This document shows positions 1 through 10,329 of a DNA stretch of 64,000 bases, one piece after another. The translations under genes and the position numbers were made by a program. How positions within the stretch are numbered: the first letter of the stretch is position 1; every line of letters begins with the position of its first letter. Source of the DNA: Apoderus coryli. Its lineage: Eukaryota > Arthropoda > Insecta > Coleoptera > Attelabidae. Location: NCBI GenBank assembly GCA_911728435.2, contig OU452204.1, positions 5,270,001 to 5,334,000 on the forward strand, in the 5' to 3' direction. The notes beneath the pieces were generated by a model. It had not been told where the DNA came from. It did not search any database and saw nothing but the letters and a program-made list of their open reading frames with translations.

Positions 1-313
1 ACTCCATGCTGGATTGCCCATACCTCTTACAGGAAGTGAACCTCATCGTACCACTGGCATATACAAGGAATATGCACTTTTTTAGAGTTCCCCAACCTCA
101 TACGAATTATGAGACGAGGGCTCATACCAATTTTTTTAGTAATAATTTAGTGGCATTTAAACATAGTTTCCAGGCTCATTTAGTTAATTTAAGAATTTGA
201 TATTAAGTTTTTATTATAGTTTTAGTGTAGATTAAGTTTAATTGTTTATATTATGGAATCTGTATTGTAATTGGGTGTAACCTGTTAGACAATAAATAAA
301 TAAATAAATAAAT
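1..313 (+). mobile_element. 3' end of a non-LTR retrotransposon (Jockey/CR1-like), cut by window edge
   Basis: An open frame at 6-200 ends in a peptide with FFRVPQPHTNYETR, which resembles the extreme C-terminus of insect Jockey-type reverse transcriptase ORF2 (typically FFxVPxxRTNYG). It is followed by about 90 bases of AT-rich 3' UTR and a tail of AATAAA-type units at 290-313, the usual 3' terminus of these elements. The body lies left of the window. Function is inferred from motif resemblance only; it is a relic, not a host gene. Confidence 0.6.
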
Positions 314-869
314 ATCCGGAAGTACTAGAATTTTGAAAACATTTTAGCCGAATTGACGTCTTCGATTTTCAGATTGTTCCACAGTGTAGATTCTCAATAA
401 TCCATCGAAAGTCTTCCCAGTGCGACACTCGGTATATTTGAAGATAAAAGGAGTTTTTGAACTTTTTTATTTGTCAGATTCGGAGTAGTGGTGGAAAAAG
501 TTTAGTCTTGTACTACTCCTGCATAACACAGCTATTATTCACTCCGATGAATAATAGCCCTCACTGTGACCTAAATAGCTATGTTAATTTTATAATTTTT
601 CTTAATATAACAAACATTTATTCTAGAAAATGCTTAATATCCATTCAAATATTAAAAAGATATAATATGCATTAATTTTGCACTCCAAATATAAAGCGGA
701 GGTGTGAGCTTACTATTCAAGATATTTTATTGCTTTTAGTTTTTGTTTGGTTAATATTAGGATGATTTCACGTTCTTTGTAAACGAAGCCATGAAAAGCA
801 TTGTAGTTTTGAATAAAATCAGAAATAACAATAAATTTTAATAAATATCTCCAACAAATTACATTTGTC
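314..869. other. Unassigned AT-rich sequence
   Basis: The only open frame (457-675) has low-complexity composition and no family resemblance. It lies just beyond the 3' end of GALK2. Nothing supportable is seen. Confidence 0.4.
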
Positions 870-910
870 ACCATACATGTTTCGCAGCTCCGGGCGGCAT
901 CATTAGTGGT
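870..910 (-). ncRNA. Hammerhead-ribozyme-like motif (Penelope-associated, class 1, decayed)
   Basis: Read on the minus strand: stem I ACCA pairs with UGGU, core CUAAUGA (consensus CUGANGA with one change), an extra U, a poorly formed stem II, GAAA, zero-loop stem III ACA/UGU and A at the cleavage position. The layout matches the better copies at 8356 and 37493. The altered core suggests it is inactive. Confidence 0.45.
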
Positions 911-939
911 TATAAGAGATTCTTACGAAAAGCTATGTT

Positions 940-1025
940 ATTTAACTTAGTACATATTATTTTTGGGAAATCCATTTATCAACTCACAAATGGATTTCCC
1001 AAAAATAATGTGTACTAAGTTAAAT
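940..1025. repeat. Near-perfect hairpin, 38-bp arms, 10-bp loop
   Basis: Arms 940-977 and 988-1025 are inverted copies with a single mismatch, separated by atcaactcac. The density of pairing suggests a recent foldback insertion or a remnant of an inverted ribozyme-type pair, since a hammerhead-like motif lies 30 bp to the left. Confidence 0.85.
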
Positions 1026-1124
1026 ACCCTCCACTTCGATATGGACTACTTCTTTCGAATAAAAAATCAGAAATGTTGAAAATAAAATAAAAACAATATA
1101 TTACGTACAAAGCTTTAAAAAGTT

Positions 1125-1130
1125 TTTATT
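1125..1130 (-). promoter_or_regulatory. Polyadenylation signal AATAAA for GALK2
   Basis: AATAAA on the minus strand about 92 nt after the GALK2 stop codon. Position and spacing fit a short 3' UTR. AT-rich context makes chance occurrence possible. Confidence 0.45.
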
Positions 1131-1221
1131 ATTTTTTTAGGTCATCCAAAAATCTGTTCATGATATGTTTCATTTACAAATAATATAAACAACACGCTGA
1201 ATGGATTTTCCTTTACGTCTA

Positions 1222-1441
1222 TCAGTTGTCCAAATAAATGCAAGCACCGCCCTTAGGTGAAGTGGAAAATAAAATGGCATCGAACCCATTTTCAACACCG
1301 AGCGGTTTGTAAAAATGTTCTTTCAAATAATCCATGTATTTGTCAACGTTTTCCCGTTCGATAAGTGATACAGTGCATCCACCCCATCCAGCTCCAGTAA
1401 GTCGGGTTCCCAATGTGAACTCTTTTGACATTTCGACTAAC
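1222..1441 (-). CDS. GALK2: N-acetylgalactosamine kinase, terminal coding exon
   Basis: This exon encodes the last ~73 residues of a GHMP-family sugar kinase that phosphorylates GalNAc (and galactose at high concentration) at C1 in the cytosol. The hallmark is GHMP motif 3, TRLTGAGWGGCTVSL. The Ala-Gly-Trp-Gly-Gly version is typical of GALK2, whereas GALK1 enzymes have GGGFGG. The tail ending in KGGACIYLDN aligns with the family C-terminus. The acceptor is TTATTAG at 1444-1442 and the exon starts at 1441. Its first base completes the Lys codon begun by the exon at 16609 (phase 2). The TGA stop is at 1224-1222. Codon use is much less AT-biased than the flanks. The open frame extends upstream to 1464 but that part is intron. 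Confidence 0.9.
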
Positions 1442-1794
1442 CTAATAATAAAACAAACAAACATTTTTGAGTGCTATAAAAGTATAACATAAGATTTATT
1501 ACATTTATATACCAAATCTACAAAAACAGACACAATGTTGCAATGTTCGATTTGAGCTTTAAAGATGGACCAAATCATATAATCGAATTGGGCCCAAACT
1601 AAACAAAATCTATGTTAAAATACCGGTACAATGAAAAAATTGTAAATTGCTCGATTGGTTTAGGAATTTCAGATACATTTTTCATAGAGCTCGCACAATT
1701 CTTATCCAATGACTTTACTTAATTTTACGATTTATTACTTTGGTTATTACAGAATTTGTGCTTCTAATAAATAATATAGATACTTTATTTTAAA
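1442..1794. other. GALK2 intron sequence, unassigned
   Basis: Start of the last (15.2-kb) GALK2 intron in genomic order. No motif recognised here. Confidence 0.4.
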
Positions 1795-2262
1795 TAAATA
1801 GTACATTTGTATAGTGTAGTGAAGATCGGCATTTCAGATCTATAATATTTATAATAACCTACCGCATAACCTAAAACATTTGAATATTGGTTCGTTCAAA
1901 AAAAAATTTAATGAACGCTTGTTGAATCCACTTTAGCCGATTTACTCTAAATGTAGTTTTTTAGTTTTATGTTAATCGTTATAAACATGGGTATTTGATA
2001 GTGATTATTTCTAGTTATTTTTGGTTATTTTTGATTGCGCTACACGAGGCACCCTTTATATTTCCCTAATTATGTGTACAGTGGTATTTTTTTTTAGAAT
2101 TTGTAATTGATTTTTGGGGTTAAATTTCTATATCAGTTTTTAACTGCCATCTAACCCATTTTGTAGTTCCTTTGTGTTTATGCATTATAAATGTATGTAT
2201 TGTAGAATTTGAATTTTATGTTATGTTGAACTACAAATAAATTTATTATTATTATTATTATT
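1795..2262 (+). mobile_element. 3' fragment of a CR1/Jockey-like non-LTR retrotransposon
   Basis: Positions 1847-1936 read IYNNLPHNLKHL then GSFKKKFNERLL before a TAG stop. This is the typical C-terminal signature of non-LTR reverse transcriptases (FYNxLP...SxxxFKxxLKxxLL). A ~300-bp 3' UTR follows, ending in AATAAA and a (TTA)n tail at 2242-2262. 5' truncation and a tail are the normal result of target-primed reverse transcription. Confidence 0.7.
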
Positions 2263-2282
2263 TTCTTTTAATCCTATATATA

Positions 2283-2603
2283 TCACAGACACAATTCTAC
2301 ATGTGTATCGTCAACTAACATTTTAACTACAGGATGTTTTGCTGGGAGCAGGATAGGAAATCGAAAATTTTCAAAATATTCCCTTTCGCAAATCTTTGTT
2401 TTTATTCTTAAAATACCGTTTTTGTCCTTAAACGGAACTAAAGAACCAAACTGTTTATCGTCAATATTGTGGAAAGCATCTTGTTGAATTATACTGAATA
2501 ATGAATCTTCAGCATCTTCAATCTCTTCAACTGAAAAATTGTTAAACCTTTTTTGCTGTGTTTTTCTACAGTTAAAAATGAATCGTTTGATCCAACAAAT
2601 CAT
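2283..2603 (-). pseudogene. BEL/Pao retrotransposon pol fragment (pre-integrase region)
   Basis: The peptide runs GSLVPFKDKNGILRIKTKI, then FRFPILLPAKHPVVKMLV. In BEL/Pao polyproteins the corresponding stretch (xxDxxGLLRVxGRL...PILLPxxHxxTxLII) lies just ahead of the integrase zinc finger. Only ~100 residues remain and the frame ends soon after. It sits downstream of the gag-like piece at 2707-2964, so protease, reverse transcriptase and RNase H are deleted between them. Family assignment is by motif resemblance. Confidence 0.65.
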
Positions 2604-2706
2604 ATTCCGAATATTCTTAAATTTGGAAAAATATTTATATACCCAAGAATTAATTTCTTCATGTGATACTAAACCAAATGTTTTTCTTTTTTCCGCGAAA
2701 ATAATT

Positions 2707-2964
2707 TCATGTGGGACCTAGATTTTGATCGATCTCTAACTTAATTTCATCTATATTTTCAGCATATGTATCATCATCTAACATTAAATCTAAAATTTTT
2801 CTACTCACTTCATTTAAATTTTCAAACGTATTTGTCAAACTTTTTAGGATTCCTTGTATTATCGTGATATTGGGGTGTGTGGCATTTAGATTTTCTTCAA
2901 TTTTGCTGAAGTATCTATTTAATGAATTTGTATGCATATCCTTTTCTTTGAATAGTCGCTCCAT
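2707..2964 (-). pseudogene. BEL/Pao-like gag N-terminus
   Basis: An 85-residue acidic helical peptide begins at an ATG 79 nt downstream of a putative tRNA primer-binding site. Length, helical character and position fit the N-terminal gag region (DUF1759-like) of BEL/Pao elements. It breaks off where the internal deletion joins it to pol sequence. Assignment rests mostly on context. Confidence 0.5.
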
Positions 2965-3042
2965 TATCGTGATTTAATTCCTTCTAAATGTCTGGATTCT
3001 TGTCGTCTTTAGAAAGGAACTTCGTCCGCTGTCGTAAAACGG

Positions 3043-3060
3043 ATCCTGTCGGGGTCACCA
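3043..3060 (-). promoter_or_regulatory. Putative tRNA primer-binding site and LTR boundary of the BEL/Pao copy
   Basis: On the minus strand a TGG-initial site, TGGTGACCCCGACAGG, follows two bases after a CA-ending sequence (TATATCA). Reverse-transcribing LTR elements prime at a TGG site directly after the 5' LTR. The LTR would extend to higher coordinates (about 3066-3550). No second LTR copy was found below 2283. Confidence 0.45.
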
Positions 3061-3065
3061 AATGA

Positions 3066-3744
3066 TATAAATCTCTACACACCGTGTAGTGGGCTTTCTA
3101 AATCGCCTATCAAAATAATGCAACTAAATTCAGATGAATTCTTTTTTTACTTTTTTACTATTTTTTTTATAAACATCAAAACTGACAATTCTAATATATC
3201 AATTAAAAATACTAACTGTTTGAACAATATATAGAATATACTGCGTCATATATCCAACAGTTTACTTAATTTCTACTAGAAGTAGAAGTAGTAAATAATT
3301 TTATTTAATTGTCTTTAGTGTCTCGCATTATTTTGACAAGTATTGTTTTGGCTTATTATTTTTAACAACATATTTAGTGTATTCAACTGCAATTTGCAAA
3401 TTTACAAATTAGCAAAATTTGGGGAGACAGGATCGTTGGCGAAGAAAGTAACTCCCTAAATGAAATACTGAAAAACAAAGCTTAATATTATAATGTAATT
3501 TTGGGCCATGTAAATATCGATCCAACATTAACCCTTGATTTGATAACGTATCATATAAGACACGTTATATAAACAAATAAGTTACGGTAGATGAAGCCCA
3601 ATCCAGTTTACTGATCAAATAGAATGTTATATTATACAGGTTCACTGATAGTTCAGCCATCTGTTTAATTTTGTTGGAACTAGAATATGATTCTTTAATA
3701 TGGCGGTCATATCTATCGTGTGGTAAGTTTTATTACCAATTTAC
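3066..3744 (-). other. Possible 5' LTR of the BEL/Pao copy, then unassigned sequence
   Basis: AT-rich, non-coding, bounded on the right by the foldback element. The outer LTR boundary cannot be placed because no partner copy is present. Confidence 0.3.
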
Positions 3745-4495
3745 AAATATTTGTGTGGGCCGAAGATATCTTAAGATCTATAAGCGTTAGACAAAAAATC
3801 CTTTATAAAACTTTTAGGCACTGAAGAGATGTACACACCAAAAATGTTTTCAATTATACACAAACGCGCAGCAGACCAAACCTGCTTTTTTTTAACGCGA
3901 CACCCTGTATATTTATACATAAATAAATGCAGTTCTGTAAATCTGCCTAAATTCGAGAAGTCCCTTTCCTATACTATTTATTGATATCATATTACATGAG
4001 CTTAAGGCTAACTATTTTTTCATAAAGAAACATTAAACAAAAAGAACAAATTGCCAACAAAAGTCGCAATTTTTTGTCATTTTATTTTTTTTTTTCTATT
4101 TAAAAACAAAAAAGTTAAAGTACAGCATTATTTTAATAATTTACAAATAGATGATCTTAAAAACTATAATTTAAATGGATTAAACACACATTTTTGGACA
4201 ATTTAAGTTTAAATAGAATAAAATCTTTAATTAAAAAATCAATTTGTGTCAGTAAATATAAATGAAAAATAATTTTGTGGCGTAGCGGACAAAATGACTG
4301 GTTTTACCTACACAGGGGATTTTGTTTAATTTAGCAGGGCCTCAGTCTAATTCAGTACAACCAGACCGAGGCATATAGGTCGTCAGATACTGAGGAATTC
4401 GTTTCGCTCTTATTATCAGCTCGTCAGAGTACCATGATCGTTGCCCATCAACAATATCGGCCTGAATTTAATCACAATGAGATATACAACAGTAG

Positions 4496-6542
4496 ATATT
4501 GTCACACAAAAATAAGAAAAAGTATATGAATATGAGTTTAATAGAAATGGTGCCTTCACAATGTCGTCAATAAGAGGATTAGAAAATAAGGGTTGAACCT
4601 CTCTTATGTCTTTATAGTATTTGAAAATATAGGGGTTGATATTTATTGACTAAATTCTTTTGGTTTTAATTTAGTTACTCGCTTGGCTTGTCGAGCTACT
4701 TGAGAATCGCCCACTTACATCACACTCAAGAAAGAGGATCTTATTGATTCTCCCTCCTAAACGAGTTACGGTCTGTATTTGAACTACGTCTCTCAGTTAA
4801 TAGTTACTTGATTTGATTTAGAAAACTATTTTAAAATAAAAAGGAAAGTCAAATTAATTTTACTAACTATTATTTATTTAATTATTTAAAGAATGTACAA
4901 AAATCAATTTAATAAAAAAGGACAAGTCTCAAAAATCAACAATTACAATAATTAAAAATTTGGTACTTACATTACAATTATAATCATCGCCGACACAGCT
5001 GCTCTTTCTTTCACGTTATATAAAAAATGTTTAAAATTATAAATACTTGATATAATAATAATATTAATAACAATAAATGTCTTTATTCACGGGCGAGTTT
5101 CAGTACTGTAATATTCAAAAAATATAACAGTCTGCTCAGCTAACCCAAAATGCATTCATAGAGTAGCTAACATGACATATAACACATTCATGAAACCACT
5201 CTAAAATTATACATAAATACATGACAATGCAGCAAACAGCATAAGCAGGAACTGTATTATAAAGGAAAAACATAATATAACATAGAATATACGTAGATTG
5301 CTGCTTATATCAAGAGAACATAAAAAAAAGTAACAATGTACTCGTACAATTCGATCAAAGCTTAGTTAAACCACACTTGAACCAGCGCCATACATCTACA
5401 TGTACCAAAATCAGTAAAAAGGAAAAATCATGAGCCTGAGTCACTGCACCAGCATACAAAGGACCGGAAGCTAACCGAGCTGACCATTAAACAACATATT
5501 CCTCATCCATGTTTTAAAGCGAGATTTAGGCAGCGATTTCAATTTAGCTGGCAGTCCATTTATACACTTTGTTATGGCATAGGAAAAGGATCTCTTAAAT
5601 AGTTCAGTGGAGTGGGCCGGAGGTGTTAGCGTGTTTTTATGGCGTATAATAATATTATGTATATCCTTTCTAAAACGGATTTTCTCGTATAGATACGGTG
5701 AATATTTGTCGCACAGTACGTTATAGAACCGACCGGCAGTATGGAGATATCTCCGTTGTTCCATGTTTAACCAACTAATTCCGAAGATCAGGCGTACACA
5801 TGCATTCTGTAGCTTTTGAATGCGCGTTTTCATGGCATAAGTGAGGCATGGCGAATATATGACGTCGCAATAGTTCAAGTGCGATAATACCATAGCCTCA
5901 CAGAGCTTCTCCTTCAGTGACCTAGTTAATATATGGCGGTGCTGGAAAATTAATTTTAAATTGATGAAACCCATTTGAATTGATCGAGTTATATGATTGC
6001 CAAATCTAGGTATTAATAATATTAATTCGCGTTAAATAAACTGTAAAACTTTAAGACACTACTGAACGGAGGAGATTAGTGCTTTTAGAACCCGAAGTTT
6101 ACTTCGCCGAAGTTTGGAGAGAAGAACCTAAAAAAGAGAGTTTTGTGGTTAAAGAACCTGGCGGAGCATTCGGACACATATGTGCTCCAATGCGGAGAGA
6201 CTTCATGGTCCGAGTCGCCAAGTCTCCAACCACTCTCTTCAAACTTTATTAGACCGAAGTGCAAAAAAAAATCCCCTGTAACTTCCTGTTACAACAATAA
6301 ATTTATATCCTTACTTTTTTCCACTCTTTCGAATACCCACCAACCCAATCAATCAAATTGTCTATTCTTAGCGTCGCCGTCGGTCGTACCGTTTTTCTAG
6401 AAAAATATTAATCAGCAATTTTCTTGTCTATTCCTATAATATATAACTTGTATAAACTTTGATGAACTAAATTATTAACTCAGTGTAAAATACTTCAACC
6501 GGATGCAATATGTTTATTATAATATACCGGGTGTGACAATAT
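4496..6542 (-). mobile_element. TIR element ending ATATTGTCACAC / GTGTGACAATAT (copy 1)
   Basis: The termini match the element at 21792-22838, and the interior matches it in reverse orientation (GAATCGCCCACTTACATCA; GATCTTATTGATTCTCCC; CGAAGTTTACTTCG). This copy is longer because a non-LTR retrotransposon was inserted at about 5050-6010. No coding capacity is seen, so it is a non-autonomous DNA transposon of unknown superfamily. Confidence 0.7.
5050..6010 (-). mobile_element. 5'-truncated non-LTR retrotransposon inside the TIR element
   Basis: A minus-strand ORF (5974-5471, 167 codons) is the C-terminal part of an ORF2 reverse transcriptase. It has LKEKLCEAMVLSHLNYCDVI, the thumb/C-terminal YCDxIYxP motif, and RIQKLQNACVRLIFG, the family's RIQKxQNxxxRxI motif. 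About 400 bp of 3' UTR follows, with AATAAA near 5075 and an AT-rich tail. The 5' truncation explains the missing palm domain. It lies cleanly within sequence that is continuous in the second copy of the host element. Confidence 0.8.
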
Positions 6543-7303
6543 ATGTAAAATAGTACCTACATTTACACGTAGTAATGCATATCCCACCATAAACAGTATC
6601 TGTCGACCCATGCCTCGGTCTGGTTCTACTGAATTAGATTGAGGCCCTGCTAAATTAAACAAAATCCCCTGTTATCCCCAGTTATTTTGTCCGCTACGCC
6701 ACAAAATTATTGTCCAAAATCATTAATAATTTTCAATAAAAAAGGGTTAGCCTTAAGCTTATGTTATATGATATCAAGAAAAAGTATAGGAAAGGGACTT
6801 CTCGAATGTATCAAGATTTACAGGGTGTCCCATTTAACATTTTACCAAAAAAATACAATTTACAAAATGTAACCACCCTGAAAAATTACAAACCAGAGTC
6901 AAGGAAATCAAGTAAAACGGAGAAAAAAGGGTATCTGAATGGATCTGACATAGGAAATTGGTATGTTTTTGGTTTTTGTAGTAACCACAACGCCTTCAAT
7001 TTATGTCAAAATTAACACTTATTTATAAATATTTCAAAAACTGCTGGACCAAGGCATATCAACCTTATGTCATTTTTATTGTCTGTTAGAGAGGCATTTG
7101 TTTATATTAAAATATACACGATGTCGCGTTAAGAAAAAGCAAGTTTGGTGTGCTGCGCGTTTATGAATTACCCTGTATAATTGAAAACATTTTTGGGTTG
7201 TATATCTCTTCAGTGCCTAAAAGATTTGTAGAGGATTTTTTGCCTATCGCTTATAGATATTGAGAGATCTTTCGCCCACATATTAATGGGACACCCTGTA
7301 TAT

Positions 7304-7619
7304 GTAAAATAGTCTTAGGCAAAATTTTTAGAGGTGTATGGAATGTTGTAATAAATGACAGACAAATTATATTTTATCCCGTAGTACCCTTTGCCAAATC
7401 TTCAATGAAAATTACCACATGTTTTTGTATCTTATTATCGACATTACCCAATGTATAAGAAAATAGTCGAAATGTGTTTTGTATATATTTTGACTATATT
7501 ATTTTAATATCTGAATCAAATAAAAAAGGGGTTCCTAAAGTTTCCTTGTACGCTAAAAACCACATTTTTTTTATTTGAAAAAAAAAAATAAATAAATTGT
7601 TGCCAACTCTTAACGTTAA
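7304..7619. other. Unassigned AT-rich spacer
   Basis: No supportable gene or repeat between the foldback and the piggyBac fossil. Confidence 0.4.
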
Positions 7620-8281
7620 AATTATGGCCCTTCTTCTTCCTCCTACATGAGATATTGATGACTCAAGTGATGATGACGAAGAAAAAAATACCTCATAGTC
7701 ATCAGGATGAACATTGGAATCACCTGAAGCCCCTTTACCAGCTGCTTCAATTTCAGATCATCTTGATAAGGTTTGGAACAATTCAGATACCAAATATGCG
7801 ATAGGTGTAGAGACGAATAATGAAATGCATGCAATGAAAACACCTATCAAACACATTCCAGAAGTGGATACAACTCCAAGGCAATAATACGTTTTTTCCA
7901 CATTGAAAACAAGATCTCATTTAAACAAGAAAAACGAGGAAAGTAAGGAAACAGAACAAAGGAGAAGCAGATATTGAAAACGAAAATAAAACAAGGAAAT
8001 TCAATAATAATAAGACCCTCTATTTTGAATTGGACGAGTTTCAGTTCCGCTATAGCGTAATAGCTATAGCCGTTCAGCTAACCCAATAAAAGGTTTATCA
8101 AAACATTTAAATCGTCCAACCAGCAGTTTGAGTGTAAAGTAGACATACCTACCTGATAACGATTTTTCAATTGCAAATGAAATACAATCAGCTCTGAAAT
8201 ATTTTGAGACAATATTCTCTTACGATCTTATTCAGCTTAGTAGGGAAAATTTACATTATTGGAGGTAACGGGAAAATCTAT

Positions 8282-8621
8282 AAATTTATATTTTTAAAGG
8301 AAACAAAGTCAACTCCACAAAATATTCGTACATGTATTGCATCTATAGAAATTCAGTCAGACATGTTTCGAGGCTATCATGCCTCATCATTAGTGACATT
8401 GGTTCCAAAAACATTCCAAGCATCCTGCGAAACAAATTTTTTTCTTACATAAAAACAAGATTCGACTAATTGACTAGTGTAACCAATGTCATTGATGAGC
8501 CTCGAAACATGTCTGACTGAATTTCTATAGATTGTATACATGTACGAATATTTTGTGGAGCTGACTTTGTTCCATTTAAAAATAGTAATTCACCGGTCCG
8601 AAATGGATTATTTTAGAAAAA
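8282..8621. mobile_element. Penelope-type inverted pair inserted in the piggyBac fossil
   Basis: Two head-to-head arms (about 8306-8406 and 8468-8580) share GTCAACTCCACAAAATATTC and the hammerhead-like segment. The insertion is flanked by a 9-bp direct repeat AAAATCTAT (8273-8281 and 8622-8630), consistent with a target-site duplication. It interrupts the transposase reading between its N-terminal and catalytic parts. Confidence 0.65.
8356..8397 (-). ncRNA. Hammerhead-like motif, class 1 (left arm)
   Basis: Minus-strand reading: stem I GUCA/UGAC, core CUAAUGA, an extra U, stem II GAGGC/GCCUC (5 bp), GAAA, zero-loop stem III ACA/UGU, cleavage-site C. Only the third core base departs from CUGANGA. 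The well-paired stem II with a sequence different from the 37.5-kb copy is evidence of structural conservation. An inverted, more damaged partner lies at 8488-8516 on the plus strand. Confidence 0.6.
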
Positions 8622-9230
8622 AAAATCTATTAATATTATTGACAACTAGGTGGGCGACTTCATAGCTGTACATATTTTGATGGGTATAATAGATATGCTA
8701 TCATATTTAGATAGAAGCAAAGAATTTATATACAAGGATATTCAAGATGTACCTAATGCCTTTAAAACGATATCAAAAAGTTATAGGGTACATTCGTTCT
8801 CTCAATACCCGAGAACATAAGGATGATCCTTATGTCAAAATACGGCTTTCTTAATATTATAAGGAAAAACTATATGAAAATAGAAAATGAAAACCGGCAA
8901 AGCATTGACGAAATGATAATCCCTTATAAAGGAAAACTTCAATATACGATTTTATAGTTTATGGCGGAGAAAATCCATTTATACAACACCAGAACTTTTC
9001 AGATGACGAGATAAATATAGGATTAGGTGTAAAGATCTATTTTGACAATTTCATTACGCGGATTTATTACACACTCTACGAAATAAATATGACATCCTGG
9101 CTTTGGGTACTATAAAGATATAAAACTGCAATTTGATAGAAGCTAAAGTTGCCTTTTGACAATGTAGGTTTTGAGTTTCTTTTTAATCCTATTGTACTAA
9201 TATACAAGATTCCAAAAAAATAAAGGTACT

Positions 9231-10329
9231 TATACGATTTTTCTTTTACTTATTTGCCTCGTTAGTTATGTGATGTTCCTACTGTAGTTGAATGTATTGT
9301 AATTTAGTTATGCGTGTTTTATTGATGAACTTACAGTACCTGATTTTTATGTTCTAGTTTGTTATTATACATAGTAAAGATTTTGTGATTGGTCATGTAC
9401 TGATGTTCATTTTGTGCTTGAAAAAGTGAAAATAAATTCACGAAATGTTGCTGGATTTTGAATCATTTTTAAATTTAAATCACCCTACAACCCACTAATC
9501 CGTTTAAGAATTAATTAAGTATTGAAAATTTCCTTTTAATATTCATTCAAAATATAGAAATTTCAAATATGAATTTTCCTTAGTAGTTATTGGCATTGTA
9601 TCTCATAAAATACAAAACATGTTAGCAACACATCCTTTATCATTTGACAGTGTGTCCTATACGATAAAAATATATGATAAAAATTTTTACGGAAATTTAT
9701 ATTTATTTTTTTTTTTAGTTTTTCTTGTTGTGTTGTGTTGTGTTTCTTGTGTGTGTTTGTTGTTGTTTTGGTCAATTTTAAAAAATATTTTTTTAACTAT
9801 CCTTAAGTATACATATATACGCTCTACGTTTCGGCAATATTTTTTTTAATTTTTCCTTTTTCTGATATGTACAATTCAATAAACATAATCATATTTCACA
9901 ATACAGACATTCTCTAGTTAACTTTGCTAAATTAAAAGTTTCTTTTACACATTAAAATTTATTTAACCTATTACCTTAGAAATGTATACAGGGGACACAC
10001 ACACATTATTCTATCTAGTTTTCATGTCTAAGACTTATTTTTATTTGATTTGTTTTAGTTGAAGTATTTATATAGGTCAGCCATTATGATGCTGAATTTA
10101 TTATTATGGTAGATAATTATGATTAGTTTGTAACACATTTTAGTTAATTTATATAATTTAGTTGCTATGCGAACCATAAATGTACAAAGTATGTAAGAAT
10201 GGTGAATAAAGTCTAAAGTCTATTGTTAAAATATTACTTTTTAAAAAGGGGAGGAATGCATGTACACCGAACCTCTAGGTATACATTTACATTTTACTGA
10301 TATACTTTTTTATTGTATGTGTGTGTTGA
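9231..10329. other. Unassigned; low-complexity TTG/TGT tract and a possible retroposon tail
   Basis: Positions 9700-9770 are T/TTG-rich on the plus strand. Around 10190-10222 GGTGAATAAAGTCTAAAGTC resembles a non-LTR 3' end, but no coding remnant precedes it. No gene is supported. Confidence 0.35.

Larger units (their letters stand above)
3745..7303. mobile_element. Large foldback DNA element with ~550-650-bp inverted arms
   Basis: The left arm (about 3748-4380) and right arm (about 6605-7285) are inverted copies. Shared blocks include GGCACTGAAGAGAT, AACGCGCAGCA, GAAGTCCCTTTCCTAT and GAGGCCCTGCTAAATT. The right end terminates in TACAGGGTGTCCC, the sequence found at the ends of several other foldbacks in this window. 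No transposase is encoded. The centre carries a separate TIR element (4496-6542), itself hit by a non-LTR copy. A local duplication sits in the right arm around 6830-7030. Confidence 0.75.
7620..9230 (+). pseudogene. piggyBac-like transposase fossil, interrupted
   Basis: Several frames together spell a decayed piggyBac transposase. An acidic Asp/Ser-rich N-terminus (IDDSSDDDEE) lies near 7650. NEIQSALKYFETIF follows near 8175. The region around 8890-9060 reads IDEMIIPYKGKLQ, then DFIVYGG, then IYFDNFITR, which correspond to the family's DExMIxYKGR, DFxVYxG and xxDNFFTS motifs that include catalytic aspartates. Stops and frameshifts are frequent. Positions 8282-8621 are a later ribozyme-type insertion. 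The TTAA-bounded termini were not identified. Confidence 0.7.

Noticed and set aside
457..675. 72-codon ORF downstream of GALK2
   Set aside because: AT-rich composition, no motif, no conserved context; expected by chance.
6687..7015. Overlapping ORFs of 61 and 84 codons
   Set aside because: Lie in the right inverted arm of the 3.7-7.3 kb foldback; frame not maintained in the left arm.
9700..9775. TTG/TGT-rich tract as coding
   Set aside because: Simple-sequence DNA; both overlapping ORFs are low-complexity products.
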